From Microcella humidisoli (GTDB taxonomy: Bacteria > Actinomycetota > Actinomycetes > Actinomycetales > Microbacteriaceae), in the NCBI RefSeq assembly GCF_024362325.1, contig NZ_CP101497.1:2356001-2420000 (forward strand): a stretch of DNA of 64,000 nucleotides, written 5' to 3'. Under the pieces are notes generated by a model. It was not told where the DNA came from. It worked only from the letters and a program-made list of their open reading frames with translations, and did not search any database. Each line of letters begins with the position of its first letter. Position 1 is the stretch's first letter. Below are positions 1 to 8,478 of this stretch, in pieces. The position numbers were made by a program, and so were the translations under genes.

Positions 1-782
1 GGGCCGCCGAGGGCGACACCCAGCCGAGCAGCCTGCTGCGCTACCTGCCCGAGGCGCACCGCTACCACCGCGCGCTTCGCGCCCTCGGCGTCACGGTCGA
101 CGTCGTCTCCCCCGATGCCGACCTGAGCGCGTACGACCTCGTGGTCGTCCCGACGCTCTACACGCTGACGGATGCGGCGGCCGCGTCGATCGCGCGGGCC
201 GCCCTGTCGGGCGCGACGGTGCTCATCACGCCGTTCAGCGGCATCGTCGATGAGCACGACGCCATCCGTCCCGGCGGCTACCCCGGAGCCTTCCGCGAGC
301 TGCTCGGCCTCACCGTCGACGAGTTCCGCCCTCTCGCAGCCGAGGCGGCGGTCGCGCTCACCTCGGGCGCCCGGGGCACGATCTGGAGCGAATCGGTGCG
401 CGTCGTCGATGCCGAGATCATCGCGAGCTTCGCCGACGGCCCGGCCGCGGCATCCCCCGCCCTCACGCGGCGCGCGGTGGGAGAGGGTGCTGCCTGGTAC
501 ATCGCAACGGTGCTCGACGACGATGGTCTGCTCGACCTCGTCCGGACGCTCTGCTCCGAGGCGGGCGTGCCCGTCGTCGAGGTCGGCGTCGACGTCGACG
601 TCGTCACGCGTCGCACGGAGACCGACGAGATCACGTTCATCATCAATCACCGGGCGCAGCCCATCGCGGTACCGTTCGCTGGACTCGACCTGGTCTCGGG
701 CGAGCCCGTCACCGACGCCACTCCGCTCCCCGCGGGCGCCGTGCGCGTCGTCATGTCAGAGAGGAGCGATCGTGGCGCGTGA
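1..782 (+). CDS. Beta-galactosidase, GH42 family, C-terminal part (5' end outside window)
   Basis: This enzyme removes terminal beta-linked galactose from small galactosides in the cytoplasm. The reading frame is open from base 3 and runs off the left edge, so the catalytic barrel is not visible. The 259 visible codons match the C-terminal half of GH42 enzymes. First comes the trimerisation domain, with VVPTLYTLTDAAAA, SGIVDEHD and GGYPGAFRELLG, and then a short beta domain that ends in FIINH and a Val-rich tail. The stop overlaps the start of the next gene by 11 bases, so it is the upstream member of a sugar-uptake operon. Family assignment is firm; the exact substrate (lactose, galacto-oligosaccharide, plant beta-galactan fragments) is inference. 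Confidence 0.88.
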   Translation, partial: AAEGDTQPSSLLRYLPEAHRYHRALRALGVTVDVVSPDADLSAYDLVVVPTLYTLTDAAAASIARAALSGATVLITPFSGIVDEHDAIRPGGYPGAFRELLGLTVDEFRPLAAEAAVALTSGARGTIWSESVRVVDAEIIASFADGPAAASPALTRRAVGEGAAWYIATVLDDDGLLDLVRTLCSEAGVPVVEVGVDVDVVTRRTETDEITFIINHRAQPIAVPFAGLDLVSGEPVTDATPLPAGAVRVVMSERSDRGA

Positions 783-1668
783 CACAGCCGTCAAAGCCTC
801 GAGAGCCGTCAGCCATCGGAAGGCGCTCGCGTTCTTCCTCATCCCCTTCGGGTCGCTGTTCGTGCTGTTCTACCTCGTGCCGATCCTCTACGCGATCTAC
901 CAGTCGCTGCTGACGGTCGAGCGCGAGGGTACATTCGGCCCTGCCGTCCAGGTGTTCGGCGGGCTCACCCAGTACATCGCGGTCTTCCAGAACGAGCCGT
1001 TCTGGGCGTCGATCGGGCGCGTGCTGCTGTTCGGCGTCGTCCAGGTGCCGATCATGCTCGGTGTCGCGCTCGTGCTCGCCCTGCTGCTCGACTCGCCGCT
1101 CGTGCGGGGCTCGAAGTTCTTCCGCCTCGCCTTCTTCGCGCCCTACGCGGTGCCGAGCGTCATCGCCGCGATCATGTGGGGCTTCCTGTACTCGCCGAAC
1201 CTCTCGCCCTTCACGGCCGTGACCTCGAGCGTCGACCTGCTTTCGGCCGAGACGGTTCTCTGGTCAATCGCCAACGTCGTCACGTGGGTCTACGTGGGCT
1301 ACAACATGCTCATCATCTACTCGGCGCTGCTGTCGATCCCGCAGGAGATCTACGAGGCCGCCCGGCTCGACGGCGCTGGTCAGTTCCGCATCGCCTTCGC
1401 GATCAAGATCCCGCTCGTCGTGCCGGCGCTCGTGCTCACGGGCATCTTCTCGATCATCGGAACGCTGCAGCTGCTCGCCGAGCCGCAGGTGTTCCAGAGC
1501 TTCTCGAACGCCGTCACCAGCACCTTCACCCCGAACCTCACCATCTACTCCACCGCGTCGGTGCCGAACATCAGCCTCGCCGCGGCCATGTCGGTCGTGC
1601 TCGCCCTGGCGACCTTCGTGCTCTCGTTCACCGTGCTCAAGCTCACGCAGCGGAGGACCGCGCAATGA
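772..1668 (+). CDS. ABC sugar transporter permease, MalF/UgpA type
   Basis: One of two membrane subunits of a carbohydrate-uptake ABC transporter (CUT1 family). The 298-residue protein has about six hydrophobic segments. The first is LAFFLIPFGSLFVLFYLVP near residues 18-36. The cytoplasmic coupling motif EAARLDGAG lies at residues 195-203, where it would dock on the ATPase. The start is GTG at 772, because a purine-rich AGAGAGGAG lies just upstream and the N-terminus then reads as a short basic tail before the first membrane helix. It overlaps the GH42 gene by 11 bases and the next permease by the four bases ATGA, which suggests translational coupling. No ATPase gene is nearby, so a shared MsiK-like ATPase elsewhere is inferred. 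Confidence 0.93.
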   Translation: MARDTAVKASRAVSHRKALAFFLIPFGSLFVLFYLVPILYAIYQSLLTVEREGTFGPAVQVFGGLTQYIAVFQNEPFWASIGRVLLFGVVQVPIMLGVALVLALLLDSPLVRGSKFFRLAFFAPYAVPSVIAAIMWGFLYSPNLSPFTAVTSSVDLLSAETVLWSIANVVTWVYVGYNMLIIYSALLSIPQEIYEAARLDGAGQFRIAFAIKIPLVVPALVLTGIFSIIGTLQLLAEPQVFQSFSNAVTSTFTPNLTIYSTASVPNISLAAAMSVVLALATFVLSFTVLKLTQRRTAQ

Positions 1669-2573
1669 CCGTCTCGACTGAAACCCGCGCGCTGCGCACG
1701 CAGGGGCTGAAGAAGCCCGCCCGCGACGGCGGCATCCGCGAGAGCGCCGTGTCCCGCACCGTCGCCATGGCGGTCATGATCGTCGCGACGCTGTACTTCC
1801 TCACCCCGCTGTGGTGGCTGCTCGTCGCGTCGACGAAGACGCGCGAGGACTTCACGACGACCAACCCCCTGTGGTTCGCCGACTTCGCGCTGTTCGACAA
1901 CATCGCGGCGCTCGTCACCTACCGCGACGGCGTCTTCCTGCAGTGGCTCGGCAACAGCGCGCTCTACGCCGGCGTCGGAGCGCTGCTCGCCACCCTCATC
2001 GCGGCCATGGCCGGCTATGCGATCGCGAAGTACACCTTCCGCGGGCGCGAGACGCTCTTCAACGTCATCCTCGGTGGGGTGCTCGTGCCGGCTACGGCGC
2101 TCGCCCTGCCGCTCTTCCTCCTCTTCAGCCAGGCGGGGGCGACCAACACGATCTGGGCCGTGCTGCTTCCGAGCCTCGTGAGCCCCTTCGGCGTGTACCT
2201 CTCGCGCATCTACGCCGCGGCGAGCGTGCCCGACGAGATCATCGAGGCCGCGCGCATCGATGGCGCGGGAGAGGTGCGCACGTTCTTCACGGTGGCGACG
2301 CGCCTCATGGCGCCCGCGCTCGTGACGATCTTCCTCTTCCAGTTCGTGGCGATCTGGAACAACTTCTTCCTGCCGCTCATCATGCTGCGGGACGAGTCGC
2401 TCTTCCCCGTCACGCTCGGCCTCTACGTCTGGAACACGCAGGTGAGCCAGATCCCCGACATCCGCGCCCTCGTCGTCATCGGGTCGCTGCTGTCGATCAT
2501 CCCCCTCATCGTCACCTTCCTCGCACTGCAGCGCTTCTGGCAGTCGGGGTTGGCGAACGGCGGGCTCAAGTGA
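1665..2573 (+). CDS. ABC sugar transporter permease, MalG/UgpE type
   Basis: Second membrane subunit of the CUT1 sugar importer, pairing with the permease just upstream. It has 302 residues, a roughly 35-residue cytoplasmic N-terminus, six predicted membrane helices (first VAMAVMIVATLYFLTPLWWLL) and the coupling motif EAARIDGAG at residues 194-202. MalG-type permeases characteristically end close to the membrane with a short FW(Q) tail, and here RFWQSGLANGGLK is seen. ATG at 1665 overlaps the previous stop as ATGA. The next gene, the binding protein, follows 74 bases later with its own ribosome binding site. Confidence 0.93.
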   Translation: MTVSTETRALRTQGLKKPARDGGIRESAVSRTVAMAVMIVATLYFLTPLWWLLVASTKTREDFTTTNPLWFADFALFDNIAALVTYRDGVFLQWLGNSALYAGVGALLATLIAAMAGYAIAKYTFRGRETLFNVILGGVLVPATALALPLFLLFSQAGATNTIWAVLLPSLVSPFGVYLSRIYAAASVPDEIIEAARIDGAGEVRTFFTVATRLMAPALVTIFLFQFVAIWNNFFLPLIMLRDESLFPVTLGLYVWNTQVSQIPDIRALVVIGSLLSIIPLIVTFLALQRFWQSGLANGGLK

Positions 2574-2647
2574 GCATCCGCCGACAGTCCCTCGGCCGCA
2601 CGACGGCCGAGCGGAGCAGCACCACCACCAATCGAAAGGAACACAGC

Positions 2648-3976
2648 ATGGCGATCTCTCTCGTCGCACGTGCGGGGGCCATTGCGGCCATCTCCGCACT
2701 TGCGCTGACGGCCTGCTCGACCGGCGGCACTGACGCCCCCGGTGCGAGCGGCGACTGCGCTCCCTCCGACGGCCCCGTCACCCTCACCTTCACGAGCTGG
2801 CTCCCCGGCGTCGAGGAGGCCGTGGCGATCTGGAACGAGGAGAACCCCGACGTCCAGGTCGAGGTTCAGACGGGCCCGAACGGCAACGGCGGCACCTACC
2901 AGAACTTCTTCAACCAGCTCGCGGCCGGCAACGCGCCCGACCTCGGTCAGATCGAGTTCGACGCGATGCCGAACTTCCGCGTGCAGGACGGCCTCGAGAA
3001 CATCGCGGCGTGCGAGGGCATCCTCGCGGCCGAGGACCAGTTCGTGCCGTGGACCTGGAGCCAGGTCACCTTCGGCGAAGAGGACGCGGTCTACGCGATC
3101 CCGCAGGACACCGGCCCCATGGCCATGTTCTACCGTGCCGACCTCTTCGAGGAGGCGGGCATCCCCGTTCCCACCACGTGGGAGGAGTACGAGGCTGCCG
3201 CGGTGCAGATCCGCGAGCAGGGCGGCTACATCAACAACTTCTCGCAGAGCGACATCAACGCCTTCGCGGGCCTGGTGTGGCAGGCGGGCGGCGAGTGGTT
3301 CTCGAACGACGCCGACGGCTGGACGGTCGATCTGACCGGTGCCGAGACCACGCAGGTGGCCGAGTACTGGCAGGGCCTCATCGACAACGACCTCGTCGCT
3401 GTCTACCCGCCGTGGACCGACGAGTGGAACGCCGCCTACAACTCGAGCGAGCTGTGGACGTGGGTCTCCGCCGTCTGGGGTGCCAACACCATCGCGAGCG
3501 GTGCGCCTGACACCGCCGGCAACTGGGCTGTCGCCCCGATGCCGCAGTGGGAGGCCGGCGCCAGCGCCGCGGGCAACTGGGGTGGCTCGACCACCGCGGT
3601 GCTCAAGGGCTCGGACCACCCGTACGAGGCCGCGCAGTTCGCTCTGTGGCTCAACACGGATGCCGACGCGCTGACCGCGATGAACCGCACCGCGAACATC
3701 TACCCCGCCACGATCGAGGGTGCGAACCTTCCGGTCTTCGGTGAGGGTGTGGAGTTCTACGGCGGACAGAAGATCTACGAGGTCTTCGCCGAGGCCGGCA
3801 ACAACGTCGACCCCAACTTCACCTGGGGCCCGACCATGACGCAGGTCTACAACGATGTCGCTGACGGCTTCTCCGGTGCCGTCTCGGGCAGCGGTACGCT
3901 TCTGGATGCTCTGACCGCTGGTCAGGACGCCACGATCGCAGCCCTCAAGGCGGCCTCGATTCCTGTCAAGGAGTAG
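2648..3976 (+). CDS. Sugar-binding lipoprotein of the ABC importer (extracellular)
   Basis: Captures the sugar outside the membrane and hands it to the two permeases. The 442-residue product starts with a lipoprotein signal: basic MAISLVAR, a hydrophobic stretch, and lipobox LTAC with the acylated cysteine at residue 23. The mature part is a family 1 solute-binding protein with FTSWLPG near its N-terminus and a Trp-rich body (WTWSQV, YWQGL, WTDEWNAAYN), typical of oligosaccharide binders. GAAAGGA lies eight bases before ATG 2648. The leader also carries a repeated ACC run (2621-2630). Placement between permeases and alpha-galactosidase suggests galactosides such as raffinose or melibiose; the ligand is inferred, not read. 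Confidence 0.92.
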   Translation: MAISLVARAGAIAAISALALTACSTGGTDAPGASGDCAPSDGPVTLTFTSWLPGVEEAVAIWNEENPDVQVEVQTGPNGNGGTYQNFFNQLAAGNAPDLGQIEFDAMPNFRVQDGLENIAACEGILAAEDQFVPWTWSQVTFGEEDAVYAIPQDTGPMAMFYRADLFEEAGIPVPTTWEEYEAAAVQIREQGGYINNFSQSDINAFAGLVWQAGGEWFSNDADGWTVDLTGAETTQVAEYWQGLIDNDLVAVYPPWTDEWNAAYNSSELWTWVSAVWGANTIASGAPDTAGNWAVAPMPQWEAGASAAGNWGGSTTAVLKGSDHPYEAAQFALWLNTDADALTAMNRTANIYPATIEGANLPVFGEGVEFYGGQKIYEVFAEAGNNVDPNFTWGPTMTQVYNDVADGFSGAVSGSGTLLDALTAGQDATIAALKAASIPVKE

Positions 3977-3981
3977 GTATC
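3968..3981 (+). promoter_or_regulatory. Ribosome binding site with candidate ATC start for the alpha-galactosidase
   Basis: AAGGAG at 3968-3973 overlaps the end of the sugar-binding protein gene. Five bases later an in-frame ATC (3979-3981) opens a reading ISLLHLRAAGVSFVLD that joins the alpha-galactosidase frame. No ATG, GTG, TTG or CTG lies between this site and GTG 4018. The SD spacing fits ATC and is far too long (44 bases) for GTG 4018. Confidence 0.45.
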
Positions 3982-4017
3982 TCGCTTCTCCACCTCCGTG
4001 CCGCGGGTGTCAGCTTC

Positions 4018-6099
4018 GTGCTCGACGCCCGCGGCACGGCCGTGCCACGGCTCGCGCACTGGGGTCACGACCTCGGTGAGATCGAGCCGACCATGCTCGA
4101 GCTGGTGGCGGCCGCACTGCCCGCGGTCGCCCCCAGCTCGCCTGACCTGCCGCTCGTGCCCTCGATCCTCGCGGGCCCGGCGGAGGGGTGGAGCGGGTTC
4201 CCCGCGCTCATCGCCCACCGCGTCGGGGCCGGCCCTGCGCGCCTGCCGATGCGCATCCATCGCACCGGTCTGACGGCCGACGACCGCTCGATCGCGGTCG
4301 AGCTGCTCGTGCACGACGATCACGGCCCGCTGCTGACGGTGGGCTGGACCGTGCGGCTCTCGCCGGATGGCGTCGTCGTGATCGCGATGGATGCCCGCGC
4401 CGAGGCGCCCGAAGGCGTCGACCTGCACCGTCTCGCCGCGACCCTGCCGGTTCCCGCCCGGGCGAGCGACCTGCTCGACTTCAGCGGGCTCTGGGCCGGC
4501 GAGCGGAGGCCGCAGCGCGGCACCGTGCGCGACGGCCTGCACCTCCGCGACCAGCGTCGCGGCCGCCCCGGCCACGACGCCCCCTTCCTGACCGTGCTCG
4601 GCACACCGGGCTTTGGCTTCCGCACGGGCGAGGTCTGGGCCCTGCATCACGCCTGGAGCGGCAACAGCACGACCGGCGTCGAGTCGCTGCCGACGGGCCA
4701 CCGCCGTCTGCTCGCCGCCGAATTGCTCGACCCGGCCGAAGTCGTGCTCGCCCCCGGCGACACCTACACGGCTCCCGAAACCGTGCTCGCCTGGTCGAAC
4801 ACGGGCCTCGACGGCCTGAGCGACCGCCTGCACCCTTTCGTGCGCGCGCTGACTCCCCCGACGCACCGGCCCGTCGTGCTCAACACGTGGGAGGCCGTGT
4901 ACTTCGACCACGCCCTCGAATCGCTCCTGCCGCTCGTCGACGCGGCGGCGCAGCTCGGCATCGAGCGCTTCGTGCTCGACGACGGGTGGTTCGAGGGCCG
5001 CACCGACGACCGCCGTGCTCTCGGCGATTGGACGGTCGATCCCGAACGGTGGCCCTCCGGCCTGCATCCGCTCGCCGACGCTGTCGTGGCCCGCGGCATG
5101 GAGTTCGGCCTGTGGGTCGAGCCCGAAATGGTCAGCCCCGACTCGCGGCTCGCGCGCGAGCATCCCGAATGGATGCTGGCCGAAGCCGCACCCGACCGCC
5201 AGCATCCCCCCACCTGGCGCTTCCAGCACACGCTCGACCTCACGGTCGACGGGGCTCGCGCGCACCTGCTCGAGACGCTGAGCGCGCTGCTCGCCGAGTA
5301 CCCCATCGCCTTCCTCAAGTGGGATCACAACCGCGACCAGCACGCCGGTACCGCGGCGGCGCACACCCGTGCCGTGTACGCGCTCATCGACGATCTGCGC
5401 GCGCGGTTCCCGCACGTCGCGATCGAGAGCTGCGCCTCGGGCGGCGCGCGGGTCGACCTCGGCATGGCCGCGCGCGTGCACCGCTTCTGGACGAGCGACA
5501 CGAACGACGCCCTCGATCGGCAGCGCATCCAGCGCTACAGCGGGCTGCTCATGCCGCCCGAGCTGCTCGGCGGTCACGTGGGCGCCCCGCGCGCCCACAT
5601 CACGGGCCGCACGCACGACCTGTCGTTCCGGCTCGCGACGGCGCTGTTCGGCAGCGCGGGCATCGAGTGGAACGTCACGACCGCCGACCCCGCCCAGCTC
5701 GACGCGCTGCGCGACTGGGTCGCGACCGTCAAGCTCGTGCGGCCGCTGCTGACGAGCGGCCGCACGGTGCGCACCGACGAGCCCGTCGACGACCGGTATG
5801 TACACGGCCTCGTCGCGCCCGACGGCAGCCAAGCGCTCATCGCGCTCGTCACGCTCGCGACCGCGGCGGTCGCCGTGCCGCCGCCCCTGCGGTTTCCCGG
5901 CCTCGACCCCGACCGGCGATACCGCATCGAGCCGCTCACCGTGGGCGGGACGCCGCATGCGGTGCAGGATGCTCCCCCGGCGTGGCTCGCCGAGGGCGAC
6001 ATCACGGTCACGGGCCGGCTGCTCGCCGACCTCGGGCTGCCCGTTCCGCTGCTCGCGCCGGAGCAGGCGCTGCTGCTGCGCGCGGTCGCGCTCGACTAG
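4018..6099 (+). CDS. Alpha-galactosidase, GH36 family
   Basis: Hydrolyses terminal alpha-1,6-galactose from melibiose, raffinose and related sugars by a retaining mechanism. From GTG 4018 the product has 693 residues. An N-terminal beta-sandwich is followed by the TIM barrel, with LDDGWFEGR, the nucleophile in FLKWDHNRD (Asp436), an ESCASGG motif, the acid/base region WTSDTND (Asp494) and a C-terminal beta domain. No signal peptide is seen, so it acts in the cytoplasm on imported sugar. It is last in the operon. The frame continues upstream of GTG 4018 with LLHLRAAGVSFVLD, which looks like the family N-terminus, so the real start may be a non-standard ATC at 3979 (706 residues). Function is firm; the start is uncertain. 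Confidence 0.93.
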   Translation: MLDARGTAVPRLAHWGHDLGEIEPTMLELVAAALPAVAPSSPDLPLVPSILAGPAEGWSGFPALIAHRVGAGPARLPMRIHRTGLTADDRSIAVELLVHDDHGPLLTVGWTVRLSPDGVVVIAMDARAEAPEGVDLHRLAATLPVPARASDLLDFSGLWAGERRPQRGTVRDGLHLRDQRRGRPGHDAPFLTVLGTPGFGFRTGEVWALHHAWSGNSTTGVESLPTGHRRLLAAELLDPAEVVLAPGDTYTAPETVLAWSNTGLDGLSDRLHPFVRALTPPTHRPVVLNTWEAVYFDHALESLLPLVDAAAQLGIERFVLDDGWFEGRTDDRRALGDWTVDPERWPSGLHPLADAVVARGMEFGLWVEPEMVSPDSRLAREHPEWMLAEAAPDRQHPPTWRFQHTLDLTVDGARAHLLETLSALLAEYPIAFLKWDHNRDQHAGTAAAHTRAVYALIDDLRARFPHVAIESCASGGARVDLGMAARVHRFWTSDTNDALDRQRIQRYSGLLMPPELLGGHVGAPRAHITGRTHDLSFRLATALFGSAGIEWNVTTADPAQLDALRDWVATVKLVRPLLTSGRTVRTDEPVDDRYVHGLVAPDGSQALIALVTLATAAVAVPPPLRFPGLDPDRRYRIEPLTVGGTPHAVQDAPPAWLAEGDITVTGRLLADLGLPVPLLAPEQALLLRAVALD

Positions 6100-6102
6100 C
6101 GC

Positions 6103-6166
6103 TGCAGCGCACTGCGCCTATGGTCGCGCTTGCAGCGCACTGCGCCTATGGTCGCGCTTGCAGCGC
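6103..6166. repeat. Tandem direct repeat, 28-base unit, two full copies plus eight bases
   Basis: An identical 28-base unit begins at 6103 and 6131, and the first eight bases recur at 6159. The second copy covers the last 13 bases and stop codon of the methyltransferase gene on the minus strand, so the gene's 3' end has been duplicated in tandem. The unit also holds GC-rich inverted segments such as GCGCTGCAGCGC (6099-6110), which may help end transcription between the two converging genes. Confidence 0.85.
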
Positions 6167-6952
6167 GTACAACGCCACGGCGCTCGCGGCCGCGACATTG
6201 AGCGAGTCGACCCCGTGCGCCATCGGGATCGTCACGACGACATCAGCGGCCTCGAGCGCCGCGCGGCTCAGGCCGTCGCCCTCCGTGCCGACGACGATCG
6301 CGACGCGCTCGGGAGCCGCCGCAGCGAATTCGCGCAGGCCCACCGCGTCGTCCGCCAGCGCGAGCGCCGCGATCGTGAAGCCCGCCGCGTGCAGCTGCGG
6401 CACGGCCTCGCTCCACTCGGGCAGCCGCGTCCACGGCACCTGTAGCACCGTTCCCATCGAGACGCGCACGCTGCGGCGATAGAGCGGGTCGGCGCAGCGC
6501 GGGGTGATGAGCACGGCATCCGCCCCGAGGCCCGCCACGGAGCGGAAGATCGCCCCCACGTTGGTGTGGTCGACGACGTCCTCGACGATGACGACGCGGC
6601 GGGCATCCCGCAGCACGTCGATCACGGTCGGCAGCGCGGGCCGATGCATGCTCGCGAGCGCACCGCGGTGCAGGTGAAAACCTGTGAGCGCTTCGAGCAC
6701 ACCGGCCTCGCCGACGTGCACGGTGACGTCGCGGTCGCCCAGCAGCGCCGCGAGATCGGGCAGCCACTTCTCGCTCGTGAGCACGGACCGCGGCTTGTGG
6801 CCCGCCCGCAGCGCGCGGCCGATGACCGTGATCGACTCGGCGATGTACAGCCCGCCCTGTGGCTCGGTCGCGACGCGCAGCGCGACGTCGGTGAGGCGCG
6901 CGTAGTCGGCGAGGGCGGGCTCGTCGAGCGTCGTGATGTGCTCGATGCGCAT
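6146..6952 (-). CDS. TrmH/SpoU-family RNA 2'-O-ribose methyltransferase
   Basis: Predicted to methylate a ribose 2'-OH in rRNA or tRNA using S-adenosylmethionine through the SPOUT trefoil-knot fold. The 268-residue protein has an N-terminal substrate-binding part (about residues 1-110) and the three SPOUT motifs: DHTNVGAIFRSV, VVGTEGDGLS and IPMAHGVDSLNVAAASAV near the C-terminus. ATG 6952 is preferred because the encoded N-terminus MRIEHIT is the family style; upstream codons look non-coding. Its last bases lie in a 28-base tandem repeat. It is divergent from the sirtuin gene. The exact RNA target cannot be read from sequence; many relatives are annotated as 23S rRNA (guanosine-2'-O) methyltransferases. 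Confidence 0.9.
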   Translation of the reverse strand: MRIEHITTLDEPALADYARLTDVALRVATEPQGGLYIAESITVIGRALRAGHKPRSVLTSEKWLPDLAALLGDRDVTVHVGEAGVLEALTGFHLHRGALASMHRPALPTVIDVLRDARRVVIVEDVVDHTNVGAIFRSVAGLGADAVLITPRCADPLYRRSVRVSMGTVLQVPWTRLPEWSEAVPQLHAAGFTIAALALADDAVGLREFAAAAPERVAIVVGTEGDGLSRAALEAADVVVTIPMAHGVDSLNVAAASAVALYALQARP

Positions 6953-7058
6953 GGATGCCCGCCTTCCGCCCGGTGGACGCGAGTCGCCCTGCCAGCCTCC
7001 GGAAACATATCCGAAACCCGAGCGTTCTAATCTTCGAGCAGGAAACACCGGAGGCCCC

Positions 7059-7910
7059 ATGTCGATCGCCGCACCGCTCGTCGAGCTCGATGCGGCCGCG
7101 CGCGCCGCCGTCGAGCAGGCGATCGAGTTGCTGCGCGGCCGGCGGGTCGCCGTGCTGACGGGGGCCGGGGTGAGCACCGACTCGGGAATCCCCGACTACC
7201 GCGGCGTCGGCGCCCCCGTGCGCACGCCCATGACCTACAGCCAGTTCCTCGCCGACGAGCCGTACCGCAAGCGCTACTGGGCGGGGAGCCACCTCGGGTG
7301 GGAGCGCTTCGCTGCCGCGGGCCCCAATGCGGGCCACCGCACGCTCGCCGACCTCGAGCACGGCGGCGTCGTGACGGGCGTCGTCACGCAGAACGTCGAC
7401 GGTCTGCACGTGCGCGCCGGCAGCCGCCGCGTCGTCGACCTGCACGGCAGCATGGACCGCGTCACGTGCCTGCACTGCGGCCAGACCTTCGACCGCGGCG
7501 CGATCGCCGAGCGCATCGCGCGCCTCAACCCCTGGCTGAGCGACGCCGACGCGACGATGAACCCGGATGGTGACGCCGAGGTGGCGGACGTCTCGCGGTT
7601 CCAGGTGCCCGAGTGCTCGGTGTGCGGCGGCACCCTTAAGCCCGACATCGTGTTCTTCGGCGAGTTCGTGCCGCCCGTCAAGTTCGAAGAGGCGCGCGGC
7701 ATCGTGGCGCGCTCGGATGCCCTGCTCGTGCTCGGCTCCTCCCTCGTCGTCAACTCGGGCATCCGTCTCGTCGGGCTCGCCGCGAAGAAGCGCATCCCGA
7801 CGATCATCGTCAACCGCGGTGAGACGAAGGCCGACGCCCGCGCCGCGCTCAAGATCGACGCGGGCACCACGGAGACGCTGGCTGCGTTCCGTGAGGCCCT
7901 GCTGCGGTAG
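7059..7910 (+). CDS. Sirtuin: NAD-dependent protein deacetylase (Sir2 family)
   Basis: Removes acyl groups from lysines using NAD+. The 283-residue protein has the NAD-binding GAGVSTDSGIPDYRG, the catalytic region TQNVDGLH with the following LHG histidine, two cysteine pairs for structural zinc (CLHC and CSVC) and GSSLVVNSG near the C-terminus. The start at ATG 7059 is set by CCGGAG seven bases upstream; a longer reading from 6933 would run antisense into the divergent methyltransferase gene. A TAATCT at 7028-7033 could be its -10. The insertion LNPWLSDADATMNPDGDAEVAD between the cysteine pairs is seen in class II/U-like bacterial sirtuins. Deacetylase versus other deacylase activity is not decided by sequence. 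Confidence 0.93.
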   Translation: MSIAAPLVELDAAARAAVEQAIELLRGRRVAVLTGAGVSTDSGIPDYRGVGAPVRTPMTYSQFLADEPYRKRYWAGSHLGWERFAAAGPNAGHRTLADLEHGGVVTGVVTQNVDGLHVRAGSRRVVDLHGSMDRVTCLHCGQTFDRGAIAERIARLNPWLSDADATMNPDGDAEVADVSRFQVPECSVCGGTLKPDIVFFGEFVPPVKFEEARGIVARSDALLVLGSSLVVNSGIRLVGLAAKKRIPTIIVNRGETKADARAALKIDAGTTETLAAFREALLR

Positions 7911-7946
7911 TCGACGGATCACCCGTTCATGAGGGATGATCAACGC

Positions 7947-8414
7947 ATGACGCGATCGACCTTCCTCACGCTGGCCGCCATCCCCGCGCTGCTCCTCGCC
8001 GTCTCCGGCTGCAGCGCCTCCGCTCCCGCTGCCGAGCCGACGAGCTCGGTCGCGGCGCCTGAGGCGGCGACCGAGCCGCTGACCTCGGTTCCCGCGGGCG
8101 ACGCCGACTGGGAGTGCGGTCACGCCAGCGCGCTCATGGGCATCCAGTTCCGCACCGAGTGGGAACTCGCGAACGGGGTGATCGACCAGGCGGCTTTTGA
8201 CGCGCGCGCGGCCGCGCTCGTGGACTCGTGGACCTCCCTCCCCACGGGCGAGTCCGATGTCACCGCGGCGCTGCGGGCAGCGATGACCGAAGCCGCTCAG
8301 GGCATCGGCCCGGAGAACCCCGATTTCTCCGTCGCGACCCAGCAGCTCGTGTCGGCGTGCGACGCCGCCGGCTCGATCACGATCGTGAGCGCCCTCCCCG
8401 AGATGGGCGGCTGA
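7947..8414 (+). CDS. Small secreted lipoprotein of unknown function
   Basis: A 155-residue protein with a clear lipoprotein signal: MTRSTFLTLAAIPALLLAVSGC, ending in a VSGC lipobox, followed by a low-complexity Ala/Ser/Pro/Glu linker and a globular part with two further cysteines (WECGHAS and VSACDAA) that might form a disulfide outside the cell. I do not recognise the domain. ATG 7947 is preferred over ATG 7929 because GAGGGATGA precedes it and the signal peptide is then canonical. It stands alone, 36 bases after the sirtuin stop and 64 bases before a phosphatase gene. No function is claimed. Confidence 0.75.
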   Translation: MTRSTFLTLAAIPALLLAVSGCSASAPAAEPTSSVAAPEAATEPLTSVPAGDADWECGHASALMGIQFRTEWELANGVIDQAAFDARAAALVDSWTSLPTGESDVTAALRAAMTEAAQGIGPENPDFSVATQQLVSACDAAGSITIVSALPEMGG

Positions 8415-8478
8415 GCGCGCGGGTCGTGGTCGTCGTCGCGCGCCCTACGATTGTCGGGGCCGACGAAAGGGATTCTTC

